Positions 17,128-24,160 of a stretch of 47,882 nucleotides of DNA are shown here, piece after piece; positions within the stretch are counted from its first letter, which is position 1, and each line of letters begins with the position of its first letter. This DNA is from Streptomyces atriruber (GTDB lineage: Bacteria; Actinomycetota; Actinomycetes; Streptomycetales; Streptomycetaceae): contig NZ_LIPN01000088.1 in the NCBI RefSeq assembly GCF_001418325.1, positions 1-47,882 of the forward strand, written 5' to 3'. The notes under the pieces are model-generated. The model saw nothing but the letters and a program-made list of their open reading frames with translations. It was not told the origin of the DNA and did no database searches. A program made the translations under genes and the position numbers.

Positions 17128-18429
17128 CTACGCGCGACCCGCGGACTTCTGCGTGCGGCGCGAGACGGAGTCGATCACCACCGCCGCGAGCAGAACCGCT
17201 CCGGTGATCATGAACTGGATCTCGCTCGCCATGCCGAGCATGTTCAGGCCCTGCTGGATCGACTGGATCACCAGCATGCCAAGCAGCGCGGACCACACCT
17301 TGCCGCGGCCGCCGAAGAGGCTCGTGCCGCCGATGACCGCCGCCGCGATGACCATCATCAGGGTGTTGCCGCCGCCCAGGCTCTTCGTGGCGCCGCCGGA
17401 GAGGCTGGCGATGAAGAGGCCGCCGAAGGCGGCGAGCATGCCGGAGATGCCGAAGACGATGATCCGGACCCGGTCGACGTTGATGCCCGCGCGCCGCGCG
17501 GCTTCCGCGTTGCCGCCGACCGCGAAGACCTGACGGCCGAAGGTGGTGCGCCGGGCCACGAAGTCCGCGATCACCAGGACGGCGAGGAAGAGCACCAGGG
17601 CCAGCGGGAGGCCGCGGGCACCCTGCGGCTCGTTCAGCTCGTACGCCGCGCCGCCCGCCAGGACGGCCACCACGACCGTGCGCAGGACGATCTCGCTGAC
17701 CGGCCGCGACGGGAGGTCGGCGGCCTTGCGGCGCTTGCTGTCGAGCAGCAGGGAGCCCGCGTACGCGATGATCGCGACGGCCGCGAGGCCGTAGGCCGCG
17801 CCCTTCTCCGCGAAGAAGTGCCCGGTCAGGTCCTCGACGACGCTGCCCTCGGGCGTGTTGATGCTGCCCTCGCCGCCCATCAGCCAGATCTGCAGACCGC
17901 TCCAGCCGAGGAAGCCCGCCAGGGTGACCACGAAGGCGGGCACGCCGATCTTGGCGAAAAAGAAGCCGTGGAGGCAGCCGATGACCAGGCCGGACAGGAT
18001 GGCGATGAGGACCGAAAGCCAGTCGTTCAGCTCGTGCGTGACGCTCAGCACGGCCCACACGGCCGCGCCCATGCCCGCCACCGAGCCGACCGAGAGGTCG
18101 ATCTCGCCGAGCAGCAGGACGAAGACGATGCCGACGGCCATGATGCCGAGGCCGGAGGTGAAGACGGCGATGTTCGCGAGGCTGCTCGCGTCCAGGAAGT
18201 GCTCGTTCTTCAGCTGGAAGATGATCGCGATGGCGATCAGGCCGACGACGACGGGCAGCGAGCCGAGCTCACCGCCGCGCATCTTGCGCTTGAACTCGGT
18301 CCAGTAGCCGGCCAGGCCCTCCTCGCGGACGAGCAGGCGGGGGTCGACCGCGGCGACCGGTGCGGCCGAGGGCTGGGCCTCGGGCGGCGCGTCGGACGGG
18401 GCCTTGGGGGTCTTGGCGAGGTCGCTCAC
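17128..18429 (-). CDS. xylH: xylose-type ABC transporter permease XylH
   Basis: A 433-residue permease of the BPD_transp_2 (CUT2) class with about ten helices. A cytoplasmic N-terminal tail of ~65 residues rich in Pro and Ala precedes them. The family segment GEIDLSVGSVAGMGAAVWAV is present, as is the coupling-loop region RRTTFGRQVFAVGGNAEAARRAGINVDRVRI. The GTG start overlaps the xylG stop (GTGA), so the two are translationally coupled. With XylG and XylF it forms a monosaccharide importer. Xylose is inferred from similarity and from the S. coelicolor locus SCO6009-SCO6011. Confidence 0.88.
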   Translation of the reverse strand: MSDLAKTPKAPSDAPPEAQPSAAPVAAVDPRLLVREEGLAGYWTEFKRKMRGGELGSLPVVVGLIAIAIIFQLKNEHFLDASSLANIAVFTSGLGIMAVGIVFVLLLGEIDLSVGSVAGMGAAVWAVLSVTHELNDWLSVLIAILSGLVIGCLHGFFFAKIGVPAFVVTLAGFLGWSGLQIWLMGGEGSINTPEGSVVEDLTGHFFAEKGAAYGLAAVAIIAYAGSLLLDSKRRKAADLPSRPVSEIVLRTVVVAVLAGGAAYELNEPQGARGLPLALVLFLAVLVIADFVARRTTFGRQVFAVGGNAEAARRAGINVDRVRIIVFGISGMLAAFGGLFIASLSGGATKSLGGGNTLMMVIAAAVIGGTSLFGGRGKVWSALLGMLVIQSIQQGLNMLGMASEIQFMITGAVLLAAVVIDSVSRRTQKSAGRA

Positions 18430-19217
18430 TTTGCGTCCTCCTTCGTCGCCGTGGCCGTGCGCGCCTTGCGGCGGGTCACGGCGTTGTCCGTGGCGCCGGT
18501 GATGGCGGCGATGATCTCTTCGTTGGTGGTGTCGGCGACGGTGAAGGTGCCGTTGTTGCGGCCGAGCCGCAGCACCGCGACGCGGTCGGCGACGGCCTTC
18601 ACATCGGCCATGTTGTGGCTGATGAGGATGACTCCGTGACCGCGCTCGCGCAGCCGCTCGACCAGGTCGAGGACCTGGGCGGTCTGCTCGACGCCGAGGG
18701 CCGCGGTCGGCTCGTCGAGGATGACGACCTTGGGGTCGCCGACCAGCGCACGGGCGATGGCGACGACCTGGCGCTGACCGCCGGAGAGCGCCGCGACCGG
18801 GATGCGGACGCTGGGGATGCGGATGGAGAGGGTGTCCAGGAGCTGCTTGGCCCGCTTCTCCATCTTGATCTCGTCGAGGACGGAGGCCGTCTTCAGCTCG
18901 CTGCCGAGGAACAGGTTGGCCACGACGTCGAGGTTGTCGCAGAGCGCGAGGTCCTGGTAGACGGTGGCCACGCCGAGGTTCTGGGCGTCGTGCGGGCGTC
19001 CGATGCGGACCCCCTTGCCCTCCCACTCGATGGTCCCGTCGTCGATCGGGTGAACGCCCGAGATCGTCTTGACGAGAGTGGACTTGCCGGCGCCGTTGTC
19101 GCCGACCAGGGCGACCACCTCACCGGTGTGGATCTCGAGGTCTACGTCCGTGAGCGCCTGGACGGCGCCGAACCGCTTGGAGACCCCGCGCAACGCCAGC
19201 ACGGGCGTAGCGGACAC
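18426..19217 (-). CDS. xylG: xylose-type ABC transporter ATP-binding protein XylG
   Basis: A 263-residue ATPase with Walker A GDNGAGKST, signature ALSGGQRQ, Walker B VVILDEP and the switch His in ILISHN. It has a single nucleotide-binding domain, whereas E. coli XylG and RbsA are ~500-residue tandem proteins, so two copies must pair. The frame extends upstream, but I take the GTG at 19217 (SATPVLALRGVSKRF) because GAAGGAG lies 9 bases before it. The in-frame ATG at 19226 is immediately adjacent to that ribosome binding site. It is coupled to xylH downstream. Confidence 0.88.
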   Translation of the reverse strand: MSATPVLALRGVSKRFGAVQALTDVDLEIHTGEVVALVGDNGAGKSTLVKTISGVHPIDDGTIEWEGKGVRIGRPHDAQNLGVATVYQDLALCDNLDVVANLFLGSELKTASVLDEIKMEKRAKQLLDTLSIRIPSVRIPVAALSGGQRQVVAIARALVGDPKVVILDEPTAALGVEQTAQVLDLVERLRERGHGVILISHNMADVKAVADRVAVLRLGRNNGTFTVADTTNEEIIAAITGATDNAVTRRKARTATATKEDAK

Positions 19218-19275
19218 GTGAATCATCTCCTTCGCCGCCTGACCGGCGGGGAATGGTGGTGCAGCAAGGGCAGGT

Positions 19276-19324
19276 CCGGTGCCCGCCCCCCGTTTGCGGG
19301 GCGGTGTGACGGGGCGGGCACCGG
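19276..19324 (-). terminator. stem-loop between xylF and xylG (partial terminator or mRNA-protecting hairpin)
   Basis: A perfect 14-bp stem (19276-19289 with 19311-19324) with an inner CCCCG/CGGGG hairpin lies between the xylF stop and the xylG start. Such hairpins in importer operons keep the binding protein expressed above the membrane components. The same arrangement is seen between ngcE and ngcF. Confidence 0.7.
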
Positions 19325-19419
19325 GCCGGTACTGGAAGCCGTCCCGCACGGGGGCCGGGGAGCGCTCTCACACGTCCATGGGCCGCGTCCCGTAGAGACG
19401 GATTTACCGCAAGCGGGAG

Positions 19420-20514
19420 CTACTTGATACCCGCGGCGTCGCACGCCTTCTTGTACTGGGCGGTGCAGATCTCGCTGACCTTGTAGACCTTGTCCTTGAC
19501 GATCGTGTCCGCGACCTCGTCCTTGGTGATCGCCTGCGCGTCGTAGAGCTTGGCCGGGATGCCCTTGAAGTCACCGCTCAGCGAGTCGACCTTGCGGTCG
19601 GTGATCGCGTCGATGTCCTTGCCCTGCAGCAGGCGGACGGCGATCTCGGCGGTGGTCTCGGCCTCCGGCTTGATCTGCTTGTAGATCGTGTAGTCCTGGT
19701 CGCCGCTCAGCATGCGCTGGACGCCCGCGAGCTCGGCGTCCTGGCCGCCGACCGGAACCTTGATGCCGCGCTGCTTGAGGGCGGTGATCACGCCGCCCGC
19801 CATGCCGTCGTTGGCGGCGTAGACGCCCTGGATGCCGTCCTTGCCGAGCTTGTCGATCGCGGAGGCCATCTTGCGGTTCGCCTCGTCCGGCGACCAGTCC
19901 GGGATGTCCTGCTCGTACGCGATCTTCTTGACCTTCTTGTCGAGCACCGAGTGGGCGCCCTTCTTGAAGAAGGGGGCGTTCGGGTCGGTCGGAGAGCCGT
20001 TGATCATGACGACATTGGCGTCCTTGGCGTCCGAGCCGAGCGCCTTGACCATCGCGCCGCCCTGAAGGCGACCGATCTTCTCGTTGTCGTAACTGACGTA
20101 GGCGGCGAGCGGGCCCTCGGCGAGGCGGTCGTACGCGACGACCTTCACGCCCTGCTTGTCGGCCTGCTTGACCCAGGACTTGGTCGACTTGTAGTCCACC
20201 GCGTCCAGGATGATGACCTTGACGCCCTGGGTGACGAGGGCGTCGAACTGCTTCTTCTGGGTCTCGATGTCCTGGGCCGCGTTGTTGTACTTGACCTTGC
20301 AGTCCGAGCAGAGCTCTTCGATCTTGTCCTCCATGAAAGGACGGTCGAAGGTCTCGTAACGCGTGGTCTTGTTCTCGGGGAGCAGCAGACCGATGGTCTT
20401 GTTGTCGCCGCTGCCCTTGTCGTCGTCGTCGCCTGCCTTACCGCATGCGGTCATGGCGAGTGCCATCGAAACCGCGGCCGTGCCTATGACGACGCGACGC
20501 GTCATTGCGTTCAT
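19420..20514 (-). CDS. xylF: xylose-type sugar-binding lipoprotein XylF
   Basis: A 364-residue periplasmic-binding-protein-like lipoprotein. The signal sequence ends in MALAMTAC with the lipidated Cys24. The mature part begins TIGLLLPENKTTRYETFDRPFMEDKIEELC and shows the type I sugar-binding fold seen in XylF and RbsB (DAVDYKSTKSWVKQADKQGVKVVAYDRL, VYAANDGMAGGVITALKQRG, VGGQDAELAGVQRML). The ATG at 20514 has GGGAGG 9 bases upstream. It is the first gene of xylFGH and lies 122 bases after the ROK regulator gene. Confidence 0.9.
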   Translation of the reverse strand: MNAMTRRVVIGTAAVSMALAMTACGKAGDDDDKGSGDNKTIGLLLPENKTTRYETFDRPFMEDKIEELCSDCKVKYNNAAQDIETQKKQFDALVTQGVKVIILDAVDYKSTKSWVKQADKQGVKVVAYDRLAEGPLAAYVSYDNEKIGRLQGGAMVKALGSDAKDANVVMINGSPTDPNAPFFKKGAHSVLDKKVKKIAYEQDIPDWSPDEANRKMASAIDKLGKDGIQGVYAANDGMAGGVITALKQRGIKVPVGGQDAELAGVQRMLSGDQDYTIYKQIKPEAETTAEIAVRLLQGKDIDAITDRKVDSLSGDFKGIPAKLYDAQAITKDEVADTIVKDKVYKVSEICTAQYKKACDAAGIK

Positions 20515-20592
20515 GGTGGGGTGCCTCCCTGACGAGGCCGCGTCGTTGCGGCCGAGGTGGCTCGAAGTCAACTCGGCCGCCACACCAGCGTC

Positions 20593-20607
20593 AAGGAGTA
20601 AATCCTT
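20593..20607. promoter_or_regulatory. candidate operator upstream of xylF
   Basis: An inverted repeat AAGGA-GTAAA-TCCTT lies 79 bases upstream of the xylF start, in the short gap after the ROK gene. This AT-richer patch is a plausible site for the neighbouring ROK regulator. I found no second copy in front of the ROK gene itself. Confidence 0.4.
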
Positions 20608-20636
20608 AACGAGATGACAACGGTGCCATGCGTTAT

Positions 20637-21836
20637 CTAAGTGAAGGCAGGTGCGCTCGCAGCCATCGTTCCGTCCAAAAGGGTCGAATCACCCATCTCG
20701 CTCAGTGCGAGGGCCAGCGCGCCGAGCACTTCGGCGCGTCCGCCAAGTGCCCCCGGCAGCACGGACAGTTGACGCGCGGCGCTCGGGATCGCATACCGCC
20801 CGACCGACTCCCTGATCGGCCCGAGCACCAGCTCCCCGGCCTCCGCGAGGTCACCGCCGAGCACGACACGGGAGGGGTTGAGGAGGTTGCAGAGATTCGC
20901 GACGCCGCTGCCGATGTGCCGCCCGACGTCGGCGATCACGCGCCGGCACCCCGGGTCCCCCTCGCGCGCGAGGCCGACCACGCGCTCCATGGTCAGGTCG
21001 GTGCCGTGACTGGAGGTGAGCAGCGGCAGGACGTAACGAGCGGCGGTGAAGGTCTCCAGGCAGCCGCGGTTGCCGCAGCGGCAGACCGGGCCGGACTCGT
21101 CGAGCGTGATGTGCCCGATCTCCCCCGCGGTGCCGCCGGGCCCGCGGTAGATCCGCCCGCTGATCACCAGGCCCGCGCCGACACCGCTGGCCACCTTGAT
21201 GTACGCGAGGTCCTTGACGCCCCGGCCGCTGCCCCAGACCAGCTCGCCGAGCGCGCCGAGGTTGGCGTCGTTGTCGACGTGCACGGGCACCCCGAGGCGG
21301 CCGCCCAGCTCCTCGGCGGGCTTGGTCCCGGTCCAGCCGGGCAGGATCGAGGTGGAGCCGAGCGTGCCGGACTCCACGTCGATGGGGCCCGGCACGCCGA
21401 GCCCGACTCCGGCGATCTTCGTACGGTCCACTCCGGTGGCCTCGATGAGCCTGCTGACGAGCTGCTCGGCCCGGTCGAAGCCCTGCGCGGCGGACGCGTC
21501 GACGTCCAGCGGCTCGGACTCCTCGGCGAGCACCTGGTGGGCGAGGTTGCCGACCGCCACGCGCAGGTGCGTATGGCCGAAGTCGACGCCGATGACGATG
21601 CCCGCGTCACCGCTCAGGGAGACGCTGCGGGCCCGCCTGCCGCCCGCCGAGGTGGGCGTGACCTCGACCGTCCCGCCGTCCTTGAGCTCCCGGACGATGT
21701 TGGAGACCGTCGCGGCCGACAGGCCCGTCGTCCTCGCGATCTCCGCCTGCGTGAGCGACCCGGCGAGGCGCACGGCGCGTACGACCCGCTCGAGATTGGC
21801 CCGGTGCAGAGACGACTGCGACCCCGGAGTCTCCAT
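20637..21836 (-). CDS. rok7B7: ROK-family transcriptional regulator (Rok7B7-like)
   Basis: A 399-residue ROK protein. The N-terminal winged helix-turn-helix (about 12-65, LTQAEIARTTGLSAATVSNIVREL) is followed by a sugar-kinase-like domain with the ATP-site motif GVDFGHTHLRVAVG and the ROK zinc site near the CxCGxxGCxE block (CRCGNRGCLETFTA). The order rok-xylFGH matches S. coelicolor SCO6008 with SCO6009-SCO6011, where Rok7B7 controls xylose transport and influences carbon repression and antibiotic production (established, from memory). The start is ATG at 21836. Here ngcG is not its upstream neighbour, unlike in S. coelicolor. Confidence 0.88.
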   Translation of the reverse strand: METPGSQSSLHRANLERVVRAVRLAGSLTQAEIARTTGLSAATVSNIVRELKDGGTVEVTPTSAGGRRARSVSLSGDAGIVIGVDFGHTHLRVAVGNLAHQVLAEESEPLDVDASAAQGFDRAEQLVSRLIEATGVDRTKIAGVGLGVPGPIDVESGTLGSTSILPGWTGTKPAEELGGRLGVPVHVDNDANLGALGELVWGSGRGVKDLAYIKVASGVGAGLVISGRIYRGPGGTAGEIGHITLDESGPVCRCGNRGCLETFTAARYVLPLLTSSHGTDLTMERVVGLAREGDPGCRRVIADVGRHIGSGVANLCNLLNPSRVVLGGDLAEAGELVLGPIRESVGRYAIPSAARQLSVLPGALGGRAEVLGALALALSEMGDSTLLDGTMAASAPAFT

Positions 21837-21985
21837 TGACTCTCACCCTTTGCCCTCATTCGGGCGGCCCGTGGCCCCCCGTGACACCGGTCTCTGAAAC
21901 GGGTACCGGGCCATGTACAAGTTGTGAACTCCAAACTCCGCTGAAGGAGCTGCCGCAGTCAAGTCGTTGACGGAAACTGGGACCT

Positions 21986-22981
21986 CTACCGAGTGGACTC
22001 CGCGGCCGCCTCGGCCTCCGTGCCGACGGGCCCCGCCACGGGGTCCACAGGCGCCTGCTCCCGCACCTTCCCCCGCATGCGTGACACCGCGACGCCGGAC
22101 AGGCAGAGCAGACCGCCGAGGAGCGCGAGCCAGCCGGGAACCTCACCGAGGAACAGCCACGACATGAGGATGACGATCACCGGCACCGCGTACGTGGTCG
22201 AACCCATCTTCCCGGCGGTGCTGCGGGAGATGGCGTAGGCCCAAGTACTGAACGCGAGGGCCGTCGGAAACACACCGAGGTACACCACCTGTGCCGTCGC
22301 CGACGCCGGGGCCCGGCCCGCCTCCGACACGAACTGTCCGGCGAACGGCGAACACGCCACCGCTCCGGTGAGCGCACCGAACGTCGTCACCTGAAGAGGT
22401 GTGGCGTGCTTGAGCGTCGGCTTCTGCAGCACCACGCCGACCGCGTACACCACGGCGGCGACCAGGCACAGCAGCACGCCGAGGAGCGAGGAGCCGCCCC
22501 CGCCGGAGGTGGCGAACCCGACGACCACGGCGCCGGCGAACGACACCGCCATGCCGGCCATCAGCTTGGGCGGAAAGCCCTCCTTGAGCAGCCAGCCGCC
22601 GAGGAGCGCCATCAGGATCGGCCCGACGTTGACGATCATGGAGGCCGTACCGGCGTCCACTTCCCGCTCGCCCCAGTTCAGCGCGACCATGTACGCGCCG
22701 AACCACAGGGCTCCCGAGGTGACGATGCCGAGCCACGCCTCGCGGGGCGGTATCCCGCCGCGCCTGACCAGCAGGATGACGCCCAGCACGAGGGACGCCA
22801 CCGCCAGTCGGCCGAAGGCGAGCGCGCCCGGCCCGAAGTGCTCGCCCGAGCTGCGGATCGAGATGAACGACGACGCCCAGAGCACCACCGTGACGGAGGC
22901 CGCCGCGAGCACGCGGCCACCGATCTTGTTCGTCTGCCCGGCGTCGCCGTCCACCACTGTTGTTCCCACCTGCCGGCTCAC
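21986..22981 (-). CDS. EamA/DMT-family exporter (RhtA-like)
   Basis: A 331-residue protein with ten predicted helices in two EamA repeats (about 25-150 and 165-295) and a short polar C-terminal tail. The family includes RhtA, the threonine/homoserine exporter of E. coli, and many amino-acid or metabolite exporters. The GTG start has AGGAGG 8 bases upstream. It lies 19 bases after the XRE regulator gene, so the two probably form one transcript divergent from the biosynthetic operon. Export of the cluster's amino-acid product is my inference. Confidence 0.85.
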   Translation of the reverse strand: MSRQVGTTVVDGDAGQTNKIGGRVLAAASVTVVLWASSFISIRSSGEHFGPGALAFGRLAVASLVLGVILLVRRGGIPPREAWLGIVTSGALWFGAYMVALNWGEREVDAGTASMIVNVGPILMALLGGWLLKEGFPPKLMAGMAVSFAGAVVVGFATSGGGGSSLLGVLLCLVAAVVYAVGVVLQKPTLKHATPLQVTTFGALTGAVACSPFAGQFVSEAGRAPASATAQVVYLGVFPTALAFSTWAYAISRSTAGKMGSTTYAVPVIVILMSWLFLGEVPGWLALLGGLLCLSGVAVSRMRGKVREQAPVDPVAGPVGTEAEAAAESTR

Positions 22982-23000
22982 GATCGAATCCTCCTGGACA

Positions 23001-23828
23001 TCACAGGGCTTGGGCCTGAGGTTGGGATTGGGGCTGTATTCGGGTTCCGGCCTGCCGTGCCGACGCGTTCGTCGGCAGCAGCAGTACGTAACGGAGTTCC
23101 TGACGGTACGCGGGAAGCAGTACCTGTGAGGTGACGGTGATCTCTTCCGCCGAGACGTGCGGGAGGCGCAGCCTGAAGCGGTGCCCCTGCCGGTAGGCGA
23201 TGACGTTGAGGTCCTGGCCCCACAGGCTCCGGCACTCGTGGTCGTCGAGCACTTCGTCGAGGAGCGCGGCCAGCGGGCCCTCGCCCCGGCTCGTCACCAG
23301 GGCGAAGCGCAGCTGGGCCAGGTAGACGGCGGCGTGCGCGGGCCAGTCGGTGAGCTGCTCGCGCGCCTCGGCGGAGGTGAGGACCCAGCGCAGGAGATTG
23401 GCGCCGGGTTCGAGGACCCACGGGAACCAGGTGGCCATGGTCCCCGTGTGGTCGAGGATGTCCCAGGACCGGTCGACGAGGTAGGCGGGGAACTGCTCCT
23501 GGGTGGCGAGCAGTTCGGCGAGCGCGCACCGGGGCTCGCCGTCGTCGTGGGGGTCCGGAACGGCCGGGTCGGCGTGCGCGTGCACGTTTCCGTACAGGGC
23601 CAGGCGCTCGTCGGGACCGAGCGCCAGGGCTGCGGAGAGCCGCGTCAGCGCGTCGGGCGTGAGAGGTACACGGGCATCGCTCTCCAGATTGCGGTACCAG
23701 CGCTCGCTCACTTCCATGCGCTCGGCAACTTCTTTCTGGGGCAGCGGCTTGCCGCGCTGCAATTTCTTTCCGGCGGTGGCCCGCCAGGCACGCAACAGGT
23801 CCGGGAGCCTCGCGGTGTGGTGCACCAC
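23001..23828 (-). CDS. XRE-family regulator with MmyB-like ligand-binding domain
   Basis: A 275-residue regulator. The N-terminal helix-turn-helix (about 8-75) contains LPQKEVAERMEVSERWYRNLESDARVPLTPDALTRLS when read in consecutive parts. The C-terminal MmyB-like domain (about 105-250) has the typical LVDRSWDILDHTGTMATWF and RFALVTSRGEG segments. MmyB-like regulators often sit next to and control antibiotic genes. Two matching palindromes lie in the divergent region to its right, which makes it the best candidate to bind them. The start is GTG at 23828, preceded by GAGAGG. The C terminus is rich in Gln and Pro. Confidence 0.86.
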   Translation of the reverse strand: MVHHTARLPDLLRAWRATAGKKLQRGKPLPQKEVAERMEVSERWYRNLESDARVPLTPDALTRLSAALALGPDERLALYGNVHAHADPAVPDPHDDGEPRCALAELLATQEQFPAYLVDRSWDILDHTGTMATWFPWVLEPGANLLRWVLTSAEAREQLTDWPAHAAVYLAQLRFALVTSRGEGPLAALLDEVLDDHECRSLWGQDLNVIAYRQGHRFRLRLPHVSAEEITVTSQVLLPAYRQELRYVLLLPTNASARQAGTRIQPQSQPQAQAL

Positions 23829-24005
23829 CTGGAATTACCTCTCAGTTGCGTCATACATGGGCACGAAAAGGAAACCGGCCCGCCAGCACAAGATCATCGC
23901 GGCTCAGCCCGCATACTACCGTCACCCAAGGAGCACTCAGTGTGATCTCCGGCACCTGTGCCTGGGGGTTCGTCGACGCACGGGTGCGGCAACGGGCCCC
24001 GTCCA

Positions 24006-24031
24006 ACAACCGGCAAATATTTGCCGGTTGT
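24006..24031. promoter_or_regulatory. perfect 26-bp palindrome, operator site 1
   Basis: A perfect palindrome with half-site ACAACCGGCAAAT. It is AT-rich in the centre (AAATATTT) and flanked by CGG/CCG. It lies 130 bases before the A-T gene start. No T-tract or loop suggests termination, so an operator is more likely. Confidence 0.8.
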
Positions 24032-24038
24032 GCCGACG

Positions 24039-24058
24039 AGCGGCAGATATTTGCCGCT
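24039..24058. promoter_or_regulatory. near-perfect 20-bp palindrome, operator site 2
   Basis: Left half AGCGGCAGAT, right half ATTTGCCGCT, with one mismatch. It shares the core CGGCARATATTTGCCG with site 1, and the two centres are 30 bp apart, about three helical turns, so bound dimers would sit on nearly the same face. Confidence 0.78.
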
Positions 24059-24160
24059 TGACGGTGATCGATTTTGACTGGAAGCATCGTCGCCAGATGC
24101 CACGGAGAGCTTTTCCTCTTCCGTTTCGTGCCAAATTCCCACCCCCATGGAGAGTTATCC

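Larger units (their letters stand above)
23829..24160. other. divergent promoter region between regulator and biosynthetic operon
   Basis: A 332-base non-coding stretch, clearly less GC-rich than its surroundings. It holds the two palindromes at 24006-24031 and 24039-24058. TTGACG at 24058-24063 could serve as a -35 element for the plus-strand operon, touching the second palindrome, but I see no convincing -10. Open frames here are short and lack ribosome binding sites. Confidence 0.7.

Noticed and set aside
24006..24058. Palindromes read as a terminator
   Set aside because: They lie between divergent promoters, have AT-rich centres without loops or T-tracts, and share a sequence core, which fits operators better.
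23846..24061. Small open frame of 71 codons in the regulator-operon gap
   Set aside because: It has no ribosome binding site, overlaps the palindromes and has no recognisable product.
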